In this document: in pieces, positions 24,077 through 32,963 of the stretch
How the letters are laid out: the number at the start of each line of letters is the position of its first letter
Position numbering within the stretch: position 1 is the first letter of the stretch
Virus record (IMG/VR): IMGVR_UViG_3300022745_000065
Location: 1 to 42,132 of that record
Strand: one strand, 5' to 3'
From: a virus
DNA length: 42,132 bases
Program-made: the position numbers and the translations under genes
Notes under the pieces: model-generated
What the model saw: only the letters and a program-made list of their open reading frames with translations
Databases searched by the model: none
What the model was told of the DNA's origin: nothing

Positions 24077-24839
24077 TATTGCGAAGCAAGTCGAACGATA
24101 TGCAATCAACAACTCCCCCACCATCTTGGCTGGGGTTGGAGCCGCGGGCACAGTAATGACCGCAGTTCTCACAGGGCGAGCCTTCTTCCGTGTGGGTCAA
24201 GACGTCAATGCCCGTCACTACGAGCCTTTGCTCGAGGGAAATGAGCCTGAGTACCTCACGCCGACTGATATCGCCAAAGAATACTGGACCGAATTCGTTC
24301 CTCCTGCAGTCATGGGTCTTATCTCTGTGACTGCCATCATCAGTGCGAATAGGATTGGAACGCGGCGTGCTGCAGCCGTTGCGGCTGCCTATACGCTTTC
24401 TGAGAAGGCGTTCGAGGAGTACCGTGACAAGGTGGTCCAGAAGATCGGCGAGAAGAAGGCGAAGGTTGTACGCGACGAGATCGCGCAAGACCGTGTGACG
24501 AACGATCCTCCGAGTTCTAAGGAGGTCGTGATCACAGGCAATGGCGAGGTCATGTGCTACGACACGCTTACTGGCCGATACTTCAAGAGTAGTATGGAGT
24601 CAGTCCGTAAGGCTATGAACGACGTCAACAAGCAAGTCCTCGACAGTGGCTATGCCTCGTTGACGGAGTTCTATGACCGGATCGGCTTGAGCGGGACGCA
24701 GTATTCAGAAGAAGTTGGCTGGACCTACGACAACATGGTTGATGTATGCTTCAGTACAGTCATTTCTGAGGATGGGCAGCCCTGTCTTGCAATCCAGTAC
24801 AACACGGCACCCGTACGCAACTACTACAAACTCCAGTAG
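24063..24839 (+). CDS. DUF6353-like phage membrane protein, copy A
   Basis: 258 residues after GAGGAGG. Two membrane helices (ILAGVGAAGTVMTAVLTG ~21-38; AVMGLISVTAIISANRIG ~80-97) are followed by a helical region (AAAYTLSEKAFEEYRDKVVQ) and a C-terminal domain with LTEFYDRIGLSG...VGWTYDNM. The same layout recurs in the protein at 26908, so these are paralogues. This family is widespread in phages but functionally unknown. Confidence 0.75.
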   Translation: MTLIDIAKQVERYAINNSPTILAGVGAAGTVMTAVLTGRAFFRVGQDVNARHYEPLLEGNEPEYLTPTDIAKEYWTEFVPPAVMGLISVTAIISANRIGTRRAAAVAAAYTLSEKAFEEYRDKVVQKIGEKKAKVVRDEIAQDRVTNDPPSSKEVVITGNGEVMCYDTLTGRYFKSSMESVRKAMNDVNKQVLDSGYASLTEFYDRIGLSGTQYSEEVGWTYDNMVDVCFSTVISEDGQPCLAIQYNTAPVRNYYKLQ

Positions 24840-24840
24840 T

Positions 24841-24870
24841 TCGCGTAAAAAACAGGGTATGTAATGAGAC
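24841..24870 (+). promoter_or_regulatory. Promoter, TCGCGT family
   Basis: TCGCGT at 24841, AAAAACAG, TGTAAT at 24860, then GAGACCC. It begins two bases after the preceding stop codon, with no terminator between. Confidence 0.75.
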
Positions 24871-24901
24871 CCACTCACCCCACTTAGAAATGGAGAACAC
24901 C

Positions 24902-25129
24902 ATGTCCGAGCAGACCCCCGAGGTCATCGAGTCCATCGTCATCACGAACGTTGAGACCCCCGAGGAAACCCCCAAGAAGAAGTTCTACCAGACCCGCCGA
25001 TTCATGGTCGGGGCCGGAGCAGTTGCCACTGCCCTGGTCCTCGCCACGATCGTCAAGGTCCGGAGCAACTCCAACGAGGAGGACTCCCAGGAGCTCACGT
25101 CGTACGACGAGACCGAGACCACAGAGTAA
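24902..25129 (+). CDS. Small acidic membrane protein
   Basis: ATG 24902 has ATGGAG upstream; an alternative ATG lies at 24890. 75 residues: an acidic N-terminus, a basic stretch (PKKKFYQTRRF), a membrane helix (MVGAGAVATALVLATIVKV) and an acidic tail. Architecture resembles the protein at 36232, which also starts MSE and has its own promoter of this family. Confidence 0.75.
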   Translation: MSEQTPEVIESIVITNVETPEETPKKKFYQTRRFMVGAGAVATALVLATIVKVRSNSNEEDSQELTSYDETETTE

Positions 25130-25166
25130 CCTCGACATTCCCTCCCAATAAGAGAGAGTGCTCAAG

Positions 25167-25193
25167 CCCCAAGCCCACAAGGGTTTGGGGTTT
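25167..25193 (+). terminator. Rho-independent terminator
   Basis: CCCCAA and CCC pair with GGG and TTGGGG around ACAA, followed by TTT. No TCGCGT promoter follows this one. Confidence 0.8.
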
Positions 25194-25219
25194 AGACTTG
25201 TGCCCAGAAAAGGACCATC

Positions 25220-25780
25220 ATGTACAAGAAGACTGTCACTTATGAAGACTTCGACGGCAATACTGTCACCGAGGACTTCTACTTCAACTTCACCAAGGCC
25301 GAGCTCATGGAGCTTGAGGTCTCGGAGAAGGACGGCTTTGCTGAGGCGATGCAGAGAATCATCGAGGCCAACGACGGAAAGGAGATCATCGCCGGCTTCA
25401 AGAAGATCCTGCTCCTCGCAATCGGCAAGCGAGTCGGCAATGGCTTCGAGAAGTCTGATGATATTCGCAGGGAGTTCCAGTCCTCTGCCGCGTTCTCGGA
25501 CATCTTCATGGAGTTTGCTACGGACGCCACTGCGGGAGCCGCATTCGTGAACGCCGTGGTGCCTCGAGCACTGGCCGAGCAGGTCCAGGCAGAGCAGGCG
25601 CAGCTCCAGCTCAAGCCCGAGCCTGTTGCCACTGTCGAACTTCCGGCTCAGCCTGAGATCCCCGCTGAGGGCTCCGCCGAATACGACAACGCGGTCCGAG
25701 ATCTTACGGACGAGCAGCTCCAGAGCATGACCCAGGAAGAGCTCATTGCCTACTTCCAGGCCAAGAACCCCCAGCTCTAA
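25220..25780 (+). CDS. Tail-assembly-chaperone-like protein, displaced from the tail genes
   Basis: 186 residues after AAAAGGA. The N-terminal ~120 residues (VTYEDFDGNTVTEDFYFNFT, KAELMELE, ..., DIFMEFATDATAGAAFVNAVVP) follow a pattern common in phage proteins labelled tail assembly chaperones. The C-terminal part is a Gln/Ala/Pro-rich linker and a short acidic helix (LTDEQLQSMTQEELIAYFQ). It lies 17 kb from the tail tube gene. Either this family is not a chaperone here, or the gene has moved. Confidence 0.5.
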   Translation: MYKKTVTYEDFDGNTVTEDFYFNFTKAELMELEVSEKDGFAEAMQRIIEANDGKEIIAGFKKILLLAIGKRVGNGFEKSDDIRREFQSSAAFSDIFMEFATDATAGAAFVNAVVPRALAEQVQAEQAQLQLKPEPVATVELPAQPEIPAEGSAEYDNAVRDLTDEQLQSMTQEELIAYFQAKNPQL

Positions 25781-25790
25781 CAGCTATGGG

Positions 25791-25858
25791 GATTAGCCAG
25801 GGTCTCTTGGGATGGCGCTTCCGTCCCCTGGGGTCTCGCCCTAGTCCAGAGGCTAATC
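25791..25858 (+). ncRNA. Stable branched hairpin; terminator or small structured RNA
   Basis: GATTAGCC (25791) pairs with GGCTAATC (25851), enclosing AGGG/CCCT and an inner GGGATGG/CCGTCCC hairpin. A single T-pair follows, so it is not a canonical terminator. It lies just after the chaperone-like gene and could protect the 3' end of its mRNA. Confidence 0.5.
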
Positions 25859-25895
25859 TTAAACGCCCGCTGGTGCTACACAAAAGGTGCCCAAC

Positions 25896-25926
25896 TCGCA
25901 CTGTAAACAAGGGTTATAGTGAGACC
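25896..25926 (+). promoter_or_regulatory. Promoter, TCGCAC variant
   Basis: TCGCAC at 25896, GTAAACAA, TATAGT at 25915, then GAGACCC. Almost the same as the copy at 19884. Confidence 0.75.
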
Positions 25927-25950
25927 CACACTACAAGATAAGGAGTTGTC

Positions 25951-26208
25951 ATGCTCGCACGTAAGATCACGAAGACCGTCGTCAGATCCATCGTCGGCAT
26001 CTCTGCCAGCTACGTCGTGGCCAGTGCCCTGAACGCCAACATCAATCCGACCAAGACCCTTCACAAGGTCGAGGCGAAGATCGGTGGCATGGTGATCGGT
26101 GGCATGGTCGCAGATCGTGCTGGAGAATGGTCCGACAAGATGATCGATGAACTCTTCGACCTCTTCACTCCCGAAGACACGCCAACAGACGAAATCGCCG
26201 TAGCGTAG
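25951..26208 (+). CDS. Small membrane-associated protein
   Basis: 85 residues, ATG after AAGGAG. Two weakly hydrophobic Gly/Ala/Ile/Val segments (VRSIVGISASYVVASAL and IGGMVIGGMVADRAGEW) and an acidic C-terminus. Private promoter and terminator. Not recognised. Confidence 0.7.
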   Translation: MLARKITKTVVRSIVGISASYVVASALNANINPTKTLHKVEAKIGGMVIGGMVADRAGEWSDKMIDELFDLFTPEDTPTDEIAVA

Positions 26209-26215
26209 CCTCGAG

Positions 26216-26244
26216 CCCCAGACCCCCACAAGGGTTTGGGGTTT
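26216..26244 (+). terminator. Rho-independent terminator
   Basis: CCCCA and CCC pair with GGG and TGGGG around CACAA, followed by TTT. Confidence 0.8.
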
Positions 26245-26262
26245 CTCTCAACTGGAGCCATT

Positions 26263-26898
26263 ATGGATTATCCAAGCAATAGCAATAACCGCAAGAAAGA
26301 AACTGAGATTCGCAAGGAGACGGTCGAAAAGATTGTCACCGGTGAGGTTGTTAGGCGTAAGACTCCACTCAGTCGCAAGGTCAGAGACATCTTCATCGGA
26401 GGCGACGCTCAGTCTGTGTGGGGGTACGTCGCATATGACATTCTCATCCCCGCCGTAAAGGACACCTTGTCCGACGCAGTAAGCATGGGCATTGAGCGTA
26501 TGCTATTCGGCGACTCGAGATCGCCGAGCAGTAGGCGACGTCCTGGCACTCAAACCAACTACGGCTACACGAATTACTCGAATTACAGCAAGCCTGGTGG
26601 GTCTCGATATCAGAAGGAAGAGCCTCGCCAGCTAAGTCGCAGGGCAAAGTCTGCGCACAATTTCGACGAGATCATCCTCGAGACTCGAATGGAGGCAGAG
26701 ACCGTCGTAGAGCGTTTGGACGACCTGTGCGACAGGTATGGACAGGCGACAGTTAGTGACTTGTATGAGCTCGTCGGGGTGACCGGCGATTTCACCGATG
26801 AGAAGTATGGCTGGACCGATATGCGTTCTGCGGGTGTAAGCCGAGTACGCAATGGGTATCTGCTTGACCTTCCTCGCCCCGAAGTTCTTGACCGATAA
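26263..26898 (+). CDS. Conserved phage protein with DLYELVG...YGWTD module
   Basis: ATG 26263 is preceded by CTGGAG; 211 residues. A basic N-terminus and an amphipathic region (YVAYDILIPAVKDTLSDAVS) are followed by a disordered Ser/Tyr/Gly linker. The C-terminal ~75 residues form a compact domain (FDEIILETRMEAETVVERLD, TVSDLYELVGVTGDFTDEKY, GWTDMRSAGVSRVRNGYLLD) found in many phages. The YGWT segment resembles the ends of the proteins at 24063 and 26908. Role unknown; probably works with the two genes that follow. Confidence 0.75.
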   Translation: MDYPSNSNNRKKETEIRKETVEKIVTGEVVRRKTPLSRKVRDIFIGGDAQSVWGYVAYDILIPAVKDTLSDAVSMGIERMLFGDSRSPSSRRRPGTQTNYGYTNYSNYSKPGGSRYQKEEPRQLSRRAKSAHNFDEIILETRMEAETVVERLDDLCDRYGQATVSDLYELVGVTGDFTDEKYGWTDMRSAGVSRVRNGYLLDLPRPEVLDR

Positions 26899-26907
26899 GG
26901 AGAAGCC

Positions 26908-27792
26908 ATGAGTGCCATCACTACCATTACTCGAGCAGTAGGCAAGACAACTCTCAGAGCTCAGAAGATCAGCCCCAACGTTCTGTTCGTCGTTGGTATT
27001 GCTGGTGTCGTTGGTGGCGCCATCCTGGCCAGCCGTGCGACGCTCAAGGTCGAGGACGTTATCGACCACAGCCGCAGCAACATCGACGACATCAACGAGA
27101 TCGAGCACTCCGACTTCTACACCGAGCAGGAGCGGACTAAGGACAAGTCGTTCGCCTACATCGAGCTCGGCGTCAACCTCACCAAGTTGTATGGGCCGGC
27201 GGTCATCGTCGGAGGCATCGGCATCGCGTGCTTGACTGGGTCGCACCATATTCTCAGCAAGCGCAATGCTGCTCTGACCGTTGCCTACACGGCTCTTGAG
27301 CGCTCGTACAAGCTCTACCGCACGCGGGTCTCTGACGCGATCGGGGAAGAGCGAGAGCGTGAGCTTCACTACCACGTTGAGAAGGAGTTGGCTCAGAAGG
27401 ATGCCGACCTTCTCAAGCTGGCGAAGAAGAAGCCGCCGAAGAAGGACTACTCGCAGTATGCGAAGTTCTTCGACGAGGCTAATCCCAATTGGACTCGCAG
27501 CGCTGAGCACAACTTGATGTTCCTAAACTGCCAGCAGCAGTGGGCCAACGACGTGCTTCACAGCAAGGGCCATATTCTTCTGAACGACGTGTATGACCTG
27601 CTTGGCATTCCTCGCACTACCGCAGGATGTATTGTCGGCTGGACGATGTACGAGGATGGCGACAACTATGTTGACTTCGGCATCTTCAACCACCACACAG
27701 ACGAGGTTCGTGCCTTCGTCAATGGCGTAGAGAAGAGCGTCCTACTCGACTTCAACGTCGACGGCATCGTCTACAATAAGATTGAGAGGTAG
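26908..27792 (+). CDS. DUF6353-like phage membrane protein, copy B
   Basis: 294 residues after AAGGAG. Membrane helices FVVGIAGVVGGAILASRA (~26-43) and AVIVGGIGIACLTGSHHI (~98-115) are followed by a helical region rich in Glu and Lys. The C-terminal domain has LLNDVYDLLGIPRTTAGCIV, then GWTMYEDGDNYVDFGI. Same layout as the protein at 24063. The next gene starts 3 bp after the stop. Confidence 0.75.
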   Translation: MSAITTITRAVGKTTLRAQKISPNVLFVVGIAGVVGGAILASRATLKVEDVIDHSRSNIDDINEIEHSDFYTEQERTKDKSFAYIELGVNLTKLYGPAVIVGGIGIACLTGSHHILSKRNAALTVAYTALERSYKLYRTRVSDAIGEERERELHYHVEKELAQKDADLLKLAKKKPPKKDYSQYAKFFDEANPNWTRSAEHNLMFLNCQQQWANDVLHSKGHILLNDVYDLLGIPRTTAGCIVGWTMYEDGDNYVDFGIFNHHTDEVRAFVNGVEKSVLLDFNVDGIVYNKIER

Positions 27793-27794
27793 AT

Positions 27795-28508
27795 ATGGAC
27801 ATCCAGGCATATATCACGGCTCCAGTTCCTCGATGGTTGGCAATGTCGGCGATCGTATTCACGGCGATCGGGACCACAGCGTCGACGTACTTCATCATGA
27901 AGAAGCGTTATGACGATCTGTTCGACCTTGCTGTAGCAAATGAGGTCGAGAACACCGAGAAGTTCCTCTCATCGATCAGTACCAAGCAGTACGCCTCCCC
28001 TATGGATGCTGCTCAGTCCATCATCATGACTGAGGTCACTGAGATCATCGAAGAAGAGGAGTACGTCACGGACGACGAGAACGGCGATCGCATCGAGATT
28101 GTCGAGAACGTCTGGACGGACGCTCTTGACTACGAGATCGATGAGGACGCTGAAGAAGCAAAGCGCAAAAGGGGTAAGCCATTCATCATCAAGCATGATG
28201 AGTTCTTCCACTCCGATAACCAGATGGTCACACTCACCTGGTTCGAGGGGGATGAGGTACTCGCCGATGAGAAGGACGAGCATATTCCTGACATTGAGCG
28301 AGTCATTGGAGAAGACAATCTCCTGCGATTCGGATACGGTTCAGGCGATCCCAACATCCTCTACATTCGTAATGAGAAGATGGAGATCGACTTTGAAATT
28401 GTCAAGAACGATGGCAAGTACACCGAGCAGGTGCTTGGCTTCATCCAGCATAACGTGGGCGGAGACCGCAAGCGAGTTCTTCGTATGCGGGACTACGACG
28501 ATGACTGA
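27795..28508 (+). CDS. Conserved phage membrane-anchored protein
   Basis: 237 residues. One N-terminal membrane helix (WLAMSAIVFTAIGTTASTYF) and an acidic linker precede a soluble domain (FIIKHDEFFHSDNQMVTLTW, DIERVIGEDNLLRFGYGSGD, PNILYIRNEKMEIDFEIV). This domain recurs in phages beside the DUF6353-like genes, so the group at 26263-28508 may form one envelope-facing complex. Biochemical role unknown. Overlaps the next gene by 1 bp. Confidence 0.75.
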   Translation: MDIQAYITAPVPRWLAMSAIVFTAIGTTASTYFIMKKRYDDLFDLAVANEVENTEKFLSSISTKQYASPMDAAQSIIMTEVTEIIEEEEYVTDDENGDRIEIVENVWTDALDYEIDEDAEEAKRKRGKPFIIKHDEFFHSDNQMVTLTWFEGDEVLADEKDEHIPDIERVIGEDNLLRFGYGSGDPNILYIRNEKMEIDFEIVKNDGKYTEQVLGFIQHNVGGDRKRVLRMRDYDDD

Positions 28509-29044
28509 TGAGCAAACCTCTCGATGAGTTGTATCTCGTCTGGCTTTACAGCCAAGTAGCAAACACCAGAGTCAAGGATTCGCGGAAGACCTACTGGGAT
28601 CTCATGCGAGCGCTGTTCACAACTGAATTCGTTTGGTTCGTGCCTAACGATGACGCCCGAGTAGATGACGGACGTGAGTTGCGATACCAGTTCTTGTACG
28701 ATGCTGAGATCCCGGAGGTCGACCCGCTTTGGATGGACCAGGGTTGCTCATATCTTGAGATGCTCGTCGCCCTTGCAAGGCGGTGCGCATTTGTCAACGA
28801 ACGCAATCCTAAGTACTGGTTTTGGGAACTCATTGGCAACATGGGCTTGAGCGAGTGCAACGACGCATACCAAGTAAACCTACCCGCATTGGTGGAGGAG
28901 GTGACCGACCAAATCACTTTCCGTACATACGACATCGATGGGGTAGGCGGACTATTTCCACTCAAAAGGCCGACAAAGGACCAGACTAAGGTAGAAATCT
29001 GGTTCCAGATGCAGGCTTATGTCATGGAGCGCGAAAGGAGGTAG
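28508..29044 (+). CDS. Conserved phage protein, unknown function
   Basis: 178 residues, TGATG coupling upstream. VWFVPNDDARVDDGRELRYQ, WMDQGCSYLEMLVALARR, YWFWELIGNMGL and GVGGLFPLKRPTKDQ are blocks conserved in proteins of many unrelated phages. All-alpha with many Trp, Phe and Tyr residues. It ends just before the replication fusion gene. Confidence 0.75.
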   Translation: MSKPLDELYLVWLYSQVANTRVKDSRKTYWDLMRALFTTEFVWFVPNDDARVDDGRELRYQFLYDAEIPEVDPLWMDQGCSYLEMLVALARRCAFVNERNPKYWFWELIGNMGLSECNDAYQVNLPALVEEVTDQITFRTYDIDGVGGLFPLKRPTKDQTKVEIWFQMQAYVMERERR

Positions 29045-29046
29045 AC

Positions 29047-32000
29047 GTGGATTTCTTTAAAATCAGTACAAGATCTAGGAACGGCCGGGTTGACGTCTAC
29101 CCCGACTTCTTGACAAATAGAACTAAAGATCTAATGGTGCAAGGGACCAAATTCTATGCCTTTTGGGATGCTGACAAGGGGCTTTGGTCTACGGACTCAT
29201 ATCGTCTGACCGAACAAGTGGACATGGAGATCCGTAAGCACGTCGGCGAGACATCAGGCAGTACTCCACTCTATATGGGGATTCTAGACAGTGGTGTGCT
29301 CAAGAAGTTTCGTGAGTTGTGCAAGGTTGTCGACGACAACTACAAACCCTTGAACCAGAACGTCGTTTGGGCGAACACAGATCCTAAGCGCGAGGACTAT
29401 GCTTCGTTCAGACTTCCTTACACACTTGAGCCTGGCGAGCACTTGGCTTGGGACGAGTTGATGAACAAACTCTATAGCCCAACCGAGAAAGCTAAACTCG
29501 AGTGGGCTATTGGAGCGCTAGTATCTGGAGACTCCAAGAAGCTTCAGAAGTGCATTGTCATCTACGGTCAGGGTGGCAAGGGAAAGTCGACTGTACTCAA
29601 CATCATTCAAGAGATGTTCCATGGGTATTGGACTGCGTTTAGAGCTGCCGACATGGCGAACGCCAACAAGGACTTCTCTATGGCTTCCTTTGAATCTTTC
29701 CCTCTGATCGCAATTGACCACGATACTGACCTGTCTCGTATCTCCGATAATAGCAAACTCAATTCGGTGATTGCTCACGAGGACATCGTCATCAACCAGA
29801 AGTACAAGACTGCGTATCAGGCCCGTATTCAGGCGATGCTGTTCATGGCTACCAACTCGCCGGTCAGTATCACCGACCAGAACTCAGGTCTTATTCGCAG
29901 GATGATTGATGTTGAGCCTACAGGGGACACGTTCAGTCCTTCACACTACGAGGCTCTGATGAAGCGCATCCGCTTTGAGCACGGGGCTATTGCGTATCAT
30001 TGTCTTGACGTGTTCAAGACCATGGGCGCAAACCACTATCGCGACTACGTCCCAACCAAGATGATGCTCAAGACGAATGTGTTCTACAACTTCGTAGAGG
30101 CTAATTATGACGTCTTCAAGTCTCAGGACTTCACCTGGCTCGATCAGGCGTGGAAGATGTACAAGGAGTACTGCGAGGAGAACAACAACTCGCGTGCTCT
30201 GCCCAGGCACAAGTTCAGGGAAGAACTCAAGACATACTTTGAGGAATTCAATGAGCGCAAGTCGCTTGATGGGAAAGTGTACAGGAACTGGTTCGGCGGA
30301 TTCAAGATGCCTGGACAGTTCAAAGAAATCGTCGAGGATGACGGATACAAGCTCGTCTTGGAAGAGACTATATCCCCATTTGACGATAAATACTCCGACT
30401 ATCCTGCGCAATACGCCACAGAAGACGACGTGCCTAAGTATGCTTGGTCTCGTGTAAAGACGACACTGAGCGATATCGACACACGCAAGGTCCATTTCGT
30501 CAAGGTTCCTGAGCAGCATATTGTCATCGACTTCGACTTGCGTGGGCCTAGAGGTGGCAAGGATCTCGAACGTAATCTTGAAGAGGCGAGCATGTGGCCT
30601 CCAACCTACGCTGAAATCAGCAAGTCTGGTGGAGGTGTGCATCTGCACTATATTTACGAGGGCGACGTTTCAATTCTCGATAGTAATTTCACAGAAGGCA
30701 TCGAGGTCAAAGTCTATAAGGGCGGAGCATCACTTCGTCGCAAGTTGACTAGGTGTAATGCGCTACCCGTTAACGTCCTCTCGAGCGGTCTACTCACTAA
30801 GGAGAAGAAGGTGCTAAACACAAACACTATCAAGTCCGAAAAGGGTCTTCGTGACCTTATCGGACGCAATCTGCGCAAGGAGATCCATCCAGGGACGAAG
30901 CCCTCCATCGACTTCATCAAGAAGATCCTCGATGAGGCATATTCATCTGAGATGGTCTATGACCTTACTGATATGCGGGCGTCTGTCCTCGCTTTCGCAA
31001 ATAACAGCACCAACAAGGCTCTCGAGTGCATCAAGATCGTTCAAAGCATGAAGTTCAGTTCTGAAAATAGCCCGGGGGAGTCTTCTGGTGAAGTAAAACC
31101 AAAGGACGATCGAATTGTCATTTATGATGTCGAGGTGTATCCAAACCTCTTCGTCGTATGCTGGAAATTCGAGGATAGTCCTACGGTTGCCCGAATGGTC
31201 AATCCTGGTCCGGACGAGGTTGAGGAGCTCTTCAAGTTCAAGCTTGTTGGCTTCAACAACCGCCGATATGACAACCATATTCTCTACGCCCGTTATCTGG
31301 GCTACGACAATCAGAAGCTTTTCGAGCTTTCGCAGAAGATCATCGCGAATAACCGACAGGCTATGTTCGGAGAGGCATACAACCTCTCCTACGCCGATAT
31401 CTGGGACTTTGCATCGATCAAGCAGAGCCTCAAGAAGTGGGAGATCGATCTCGGTATCCACCATATGGAGATGGATCTGCCTTGGGACCAGCCAGTCCCA
31501 GATGATATGGTCGACAAGGTAGTCGAGTACTGCGTCAATGACGTCATGGCTACTGAGGCTGTCTTGAAGGACAGGGCTCAGGATTTTGTCGCTCGTAAGA
31601 TCCTGGCAGAGTTGTCCGGCTTGTCGATCAACTCGAGCACTCAGCAGCACACTGCCAAAATCATCTTCGAAGGAGACAAGGATGCCTCGAAGGGGTTTGA
31701 GTACACGGATCTCAGCAAGCAGTTCCCCGGTTACGAATACGACATGGGGGTTAGCACGTATCGAGGAGAAACCGTCGGCGAGGGTGGCTACGTTTATGCG
31801 GAACCTGGCATTTATGACAATGTCATCCTCCTCGATGTCGCCTCGATGCACCCGACCTCGATCGAGCAACTCAATCTATTTGGCGAATACACAGAGAATT
31901 TCGCTGCGCTCAAGGAGGCTCGTCTTGCGATCAAGCACAAGGACTACGACGCAGCCAAGGTCATGCTGGGCGGCAAGCTCGGCCCCTATCTTAACAACCC

Positions 32001-32763
32001 CGAAGAGGCTGAGGCGCTCTCGTATGCTTTGAAGATTGTCATCAATATCGTCTATGGCCTCACCAGTGCCAAATTCGACAACCCGTTCCGTGACAATCGT
32101 AATGTCGACAATATCGTAGCCAAGCGTGGTGCTTTGTTCATGATCGATTTGAAGCACTACGTGCAAGAGAAGGGCTACCAGGTCGCTCATATCAAGACCG
32201 ACTCGATCAAGATCCCCAATGGAGATGCGGCTATTGCTGCTTTGGTCATGGATTTTGGTGAGAAATACGGATACACATTCGAGTGGGAGGCGACCTACGA
32301 CAAGTTCTGCCTTGTCAACGACGCGGTCTACGTGGCTAAGGACGGCGACAAGTGGACGGCAGTCGGTGCGCAATTCCAGCACCCCTACGTCTTCAAGCAG
32401 TTGTTCAGTCATGAAGCAATCACGCTCGATGACTATTGCGAGGCACGAAGTGTCGTTCAGGGCGCTATGTATCTCGACTTCGATTGGGATAGAGCTGCTG
32501 GTCTTGACCACGACATGATGTTCGTGGGACGTACGGGACGGTTCATCCCTGTTCTTGACAATGGAGCAAAGCTTCTCCGTATCAAGGACGATAAGCAATA
32601 CGCGGTCACAGGCACTAAGGGTTATCTCTGGGTCGAAGCAGAGCAATACAAGCAGACACCAGATAAGTACTGGATCGACACGACCTACTTCGAGAAGCTC
32701 GTCGACGACGCGATTAGCACAATCAGCAAATTCGGTGATTTTGATCGTCTAGTGGAGGGCTGA
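29047..32763 (+). CDS. SF3 helicase - AEP primase-like - family B DNA polymerase fusion
   Basis: GTG start after AGGAGG; 1238 residues. Three modules are visible. Residues ~130-330 are a D5/P4-type SF3 helicase with Walker A GQGGKGKST (~174-182) and Walker B-like LIAIDHDTD. Residues ~490-590 carry primase-polymerase (AEP) motifs: VIDFDLRG (Asp495, Asp497) and SKSGGGVHLHY (525-535, His532). Residues 690-1238 are family B polymerase: exonuclease DVE (694-696), NRRYD (738-742) and YCVND (828-832); polymerase motif A DVASMHPTSI (930-939), motif B K996/N1000/YG1004, motif C KTDS (1050-1053). This is probably the whole replisome core in one chain. Confidence 0.9.
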   Translation: MDFFKISTRSRNGRVDVYPDFLTNRTKDLMVQGTKFYAFWDADKGLWSTDSYRLTEQVDMEIRKHVGETSGSTPLYMGILDSGVLKKFRELCKVVDDNYKPLNQNVVWANTDPKREDYASFRLPYTLEPGEHLAWDELMNKLYSPTEKAKLEWAIGALVSGDSKKLQKCIVIYGQGGKGKSTVLNIIQEMFHGYWTAFRAADMANANKDFSMASFESFPLIAIDHDTDLSRISDNSKLNSVIAHEDIVINQKYKTAYQARIQAMLFMATNSPVSITDQNSGLIRRMIDVEPTGDTFSPSHYEALMKRIRFEHGAIAYHCLDVFKTMGANHYRDYVPTKMMLKTNVFYNFVEANYDVFKSQDFTWLDQAWKMYKEYCEENNNSRALPRHKFREELKTYFEEFNERKSLDGKVYRNWFGGFKMPGQFKEIVEDDGYKLVLEETISPFDDKYSDYPAQYATEDDVPKYAWSRVKTTLSDIDTRKVHFVKVPEQHIVIDFDLRGPRGGKDLERNLEEASMWPPTYAEISKSGGGVHLHYIYEGDVSILDSNFTEGIEVKVYKGGASLRRKLTRCNALPVNVLSSGLLTKEKKVLNTNTIKSEKGLRDLIGRNLRKEIHPGTKPSIDFIKKILDEAYSSEMVYDLTDMRASVLAFANNSTNKALECIKIVQSMKFSSENSPGESSGEVKPKDDRIVIYDVEVYPNLFVVCWKFEDSPTVARMVNPGPDEVEELFKFKLVGFNNRRYDNHILYARYLGYDNQKLFELSQKIIANNRQAMFGEAYNLSYADIWDFASIKQSLKKWEIDLGIHHMEMDLPWDQPVPDDMVDKVVEYCVNDVMATEAVLKDRAQDFVARKILAELSGLSINSSTQQHTAKIIFEGDKDASKGFEYTDLSKQFPGYEYDMGVSTYRGETVGEGGYVYAEPGIYDNVILLDVASMHPTSIEQLNLFGEYTENFAALKEARLAIKHKDYDAAKVMLGGKLGPYLNNPEEAEALSYALKIVINIVYGLTSAKFDNPFRDNRNVDNIVAKRGALFMIDLKHYVQEKGYQVAHIKTDSIKIPNGDAAIAALVMDFGEKYGYTFEWEATYDKFCLVNDAVYVAKDGDKWTAVGAQFQHPYVFKQLFSHEAITLDDYCEARSVVQGAMYLDFDWDRAAGLDHDMMFVGRTGRFIPVLDNGAKLLRIKDDKQYAVTGTKGYLWVEAEQYKQTPDKYWIDTTYFEKLVDDAISTISKFGDFDRLVEG

Positions 32764-32963
32764 TGCGAAAGAAGGTCCCGGTCGTTATCTATGCGCATGG
32801 ACAGCGACAAGTAATCGGCGAGGCTACGGTTGATGCTAAAGACTTCGATGGTATCAACCTAGCCAACGTCGAAATCAATCTCAATAATGCTGGCCTGAGC
32901 TACCCCATCTTCAATGAAGAGACTAAGGGTTACAGCATCGGGTATAAGGAGAGGACTAAGTAA
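32763..32963 (+). CDS. Small replication-cluster protein, unknown function
   Basis: 66 residues, overlapping the polymerase stop (TGATG). All-beta character (VPVVIYAHGQRQVIGEATVD, then DGINLANVEINLN). Coupled to the next gene by TAATG. Not recognised. Confidence 0.7.
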   Translation: MRKKVPVVIYAHGQRQVIGEATVDAKDFDGINLANVEINLNNAGLSYPIFNEETKGYSIGYKERTK

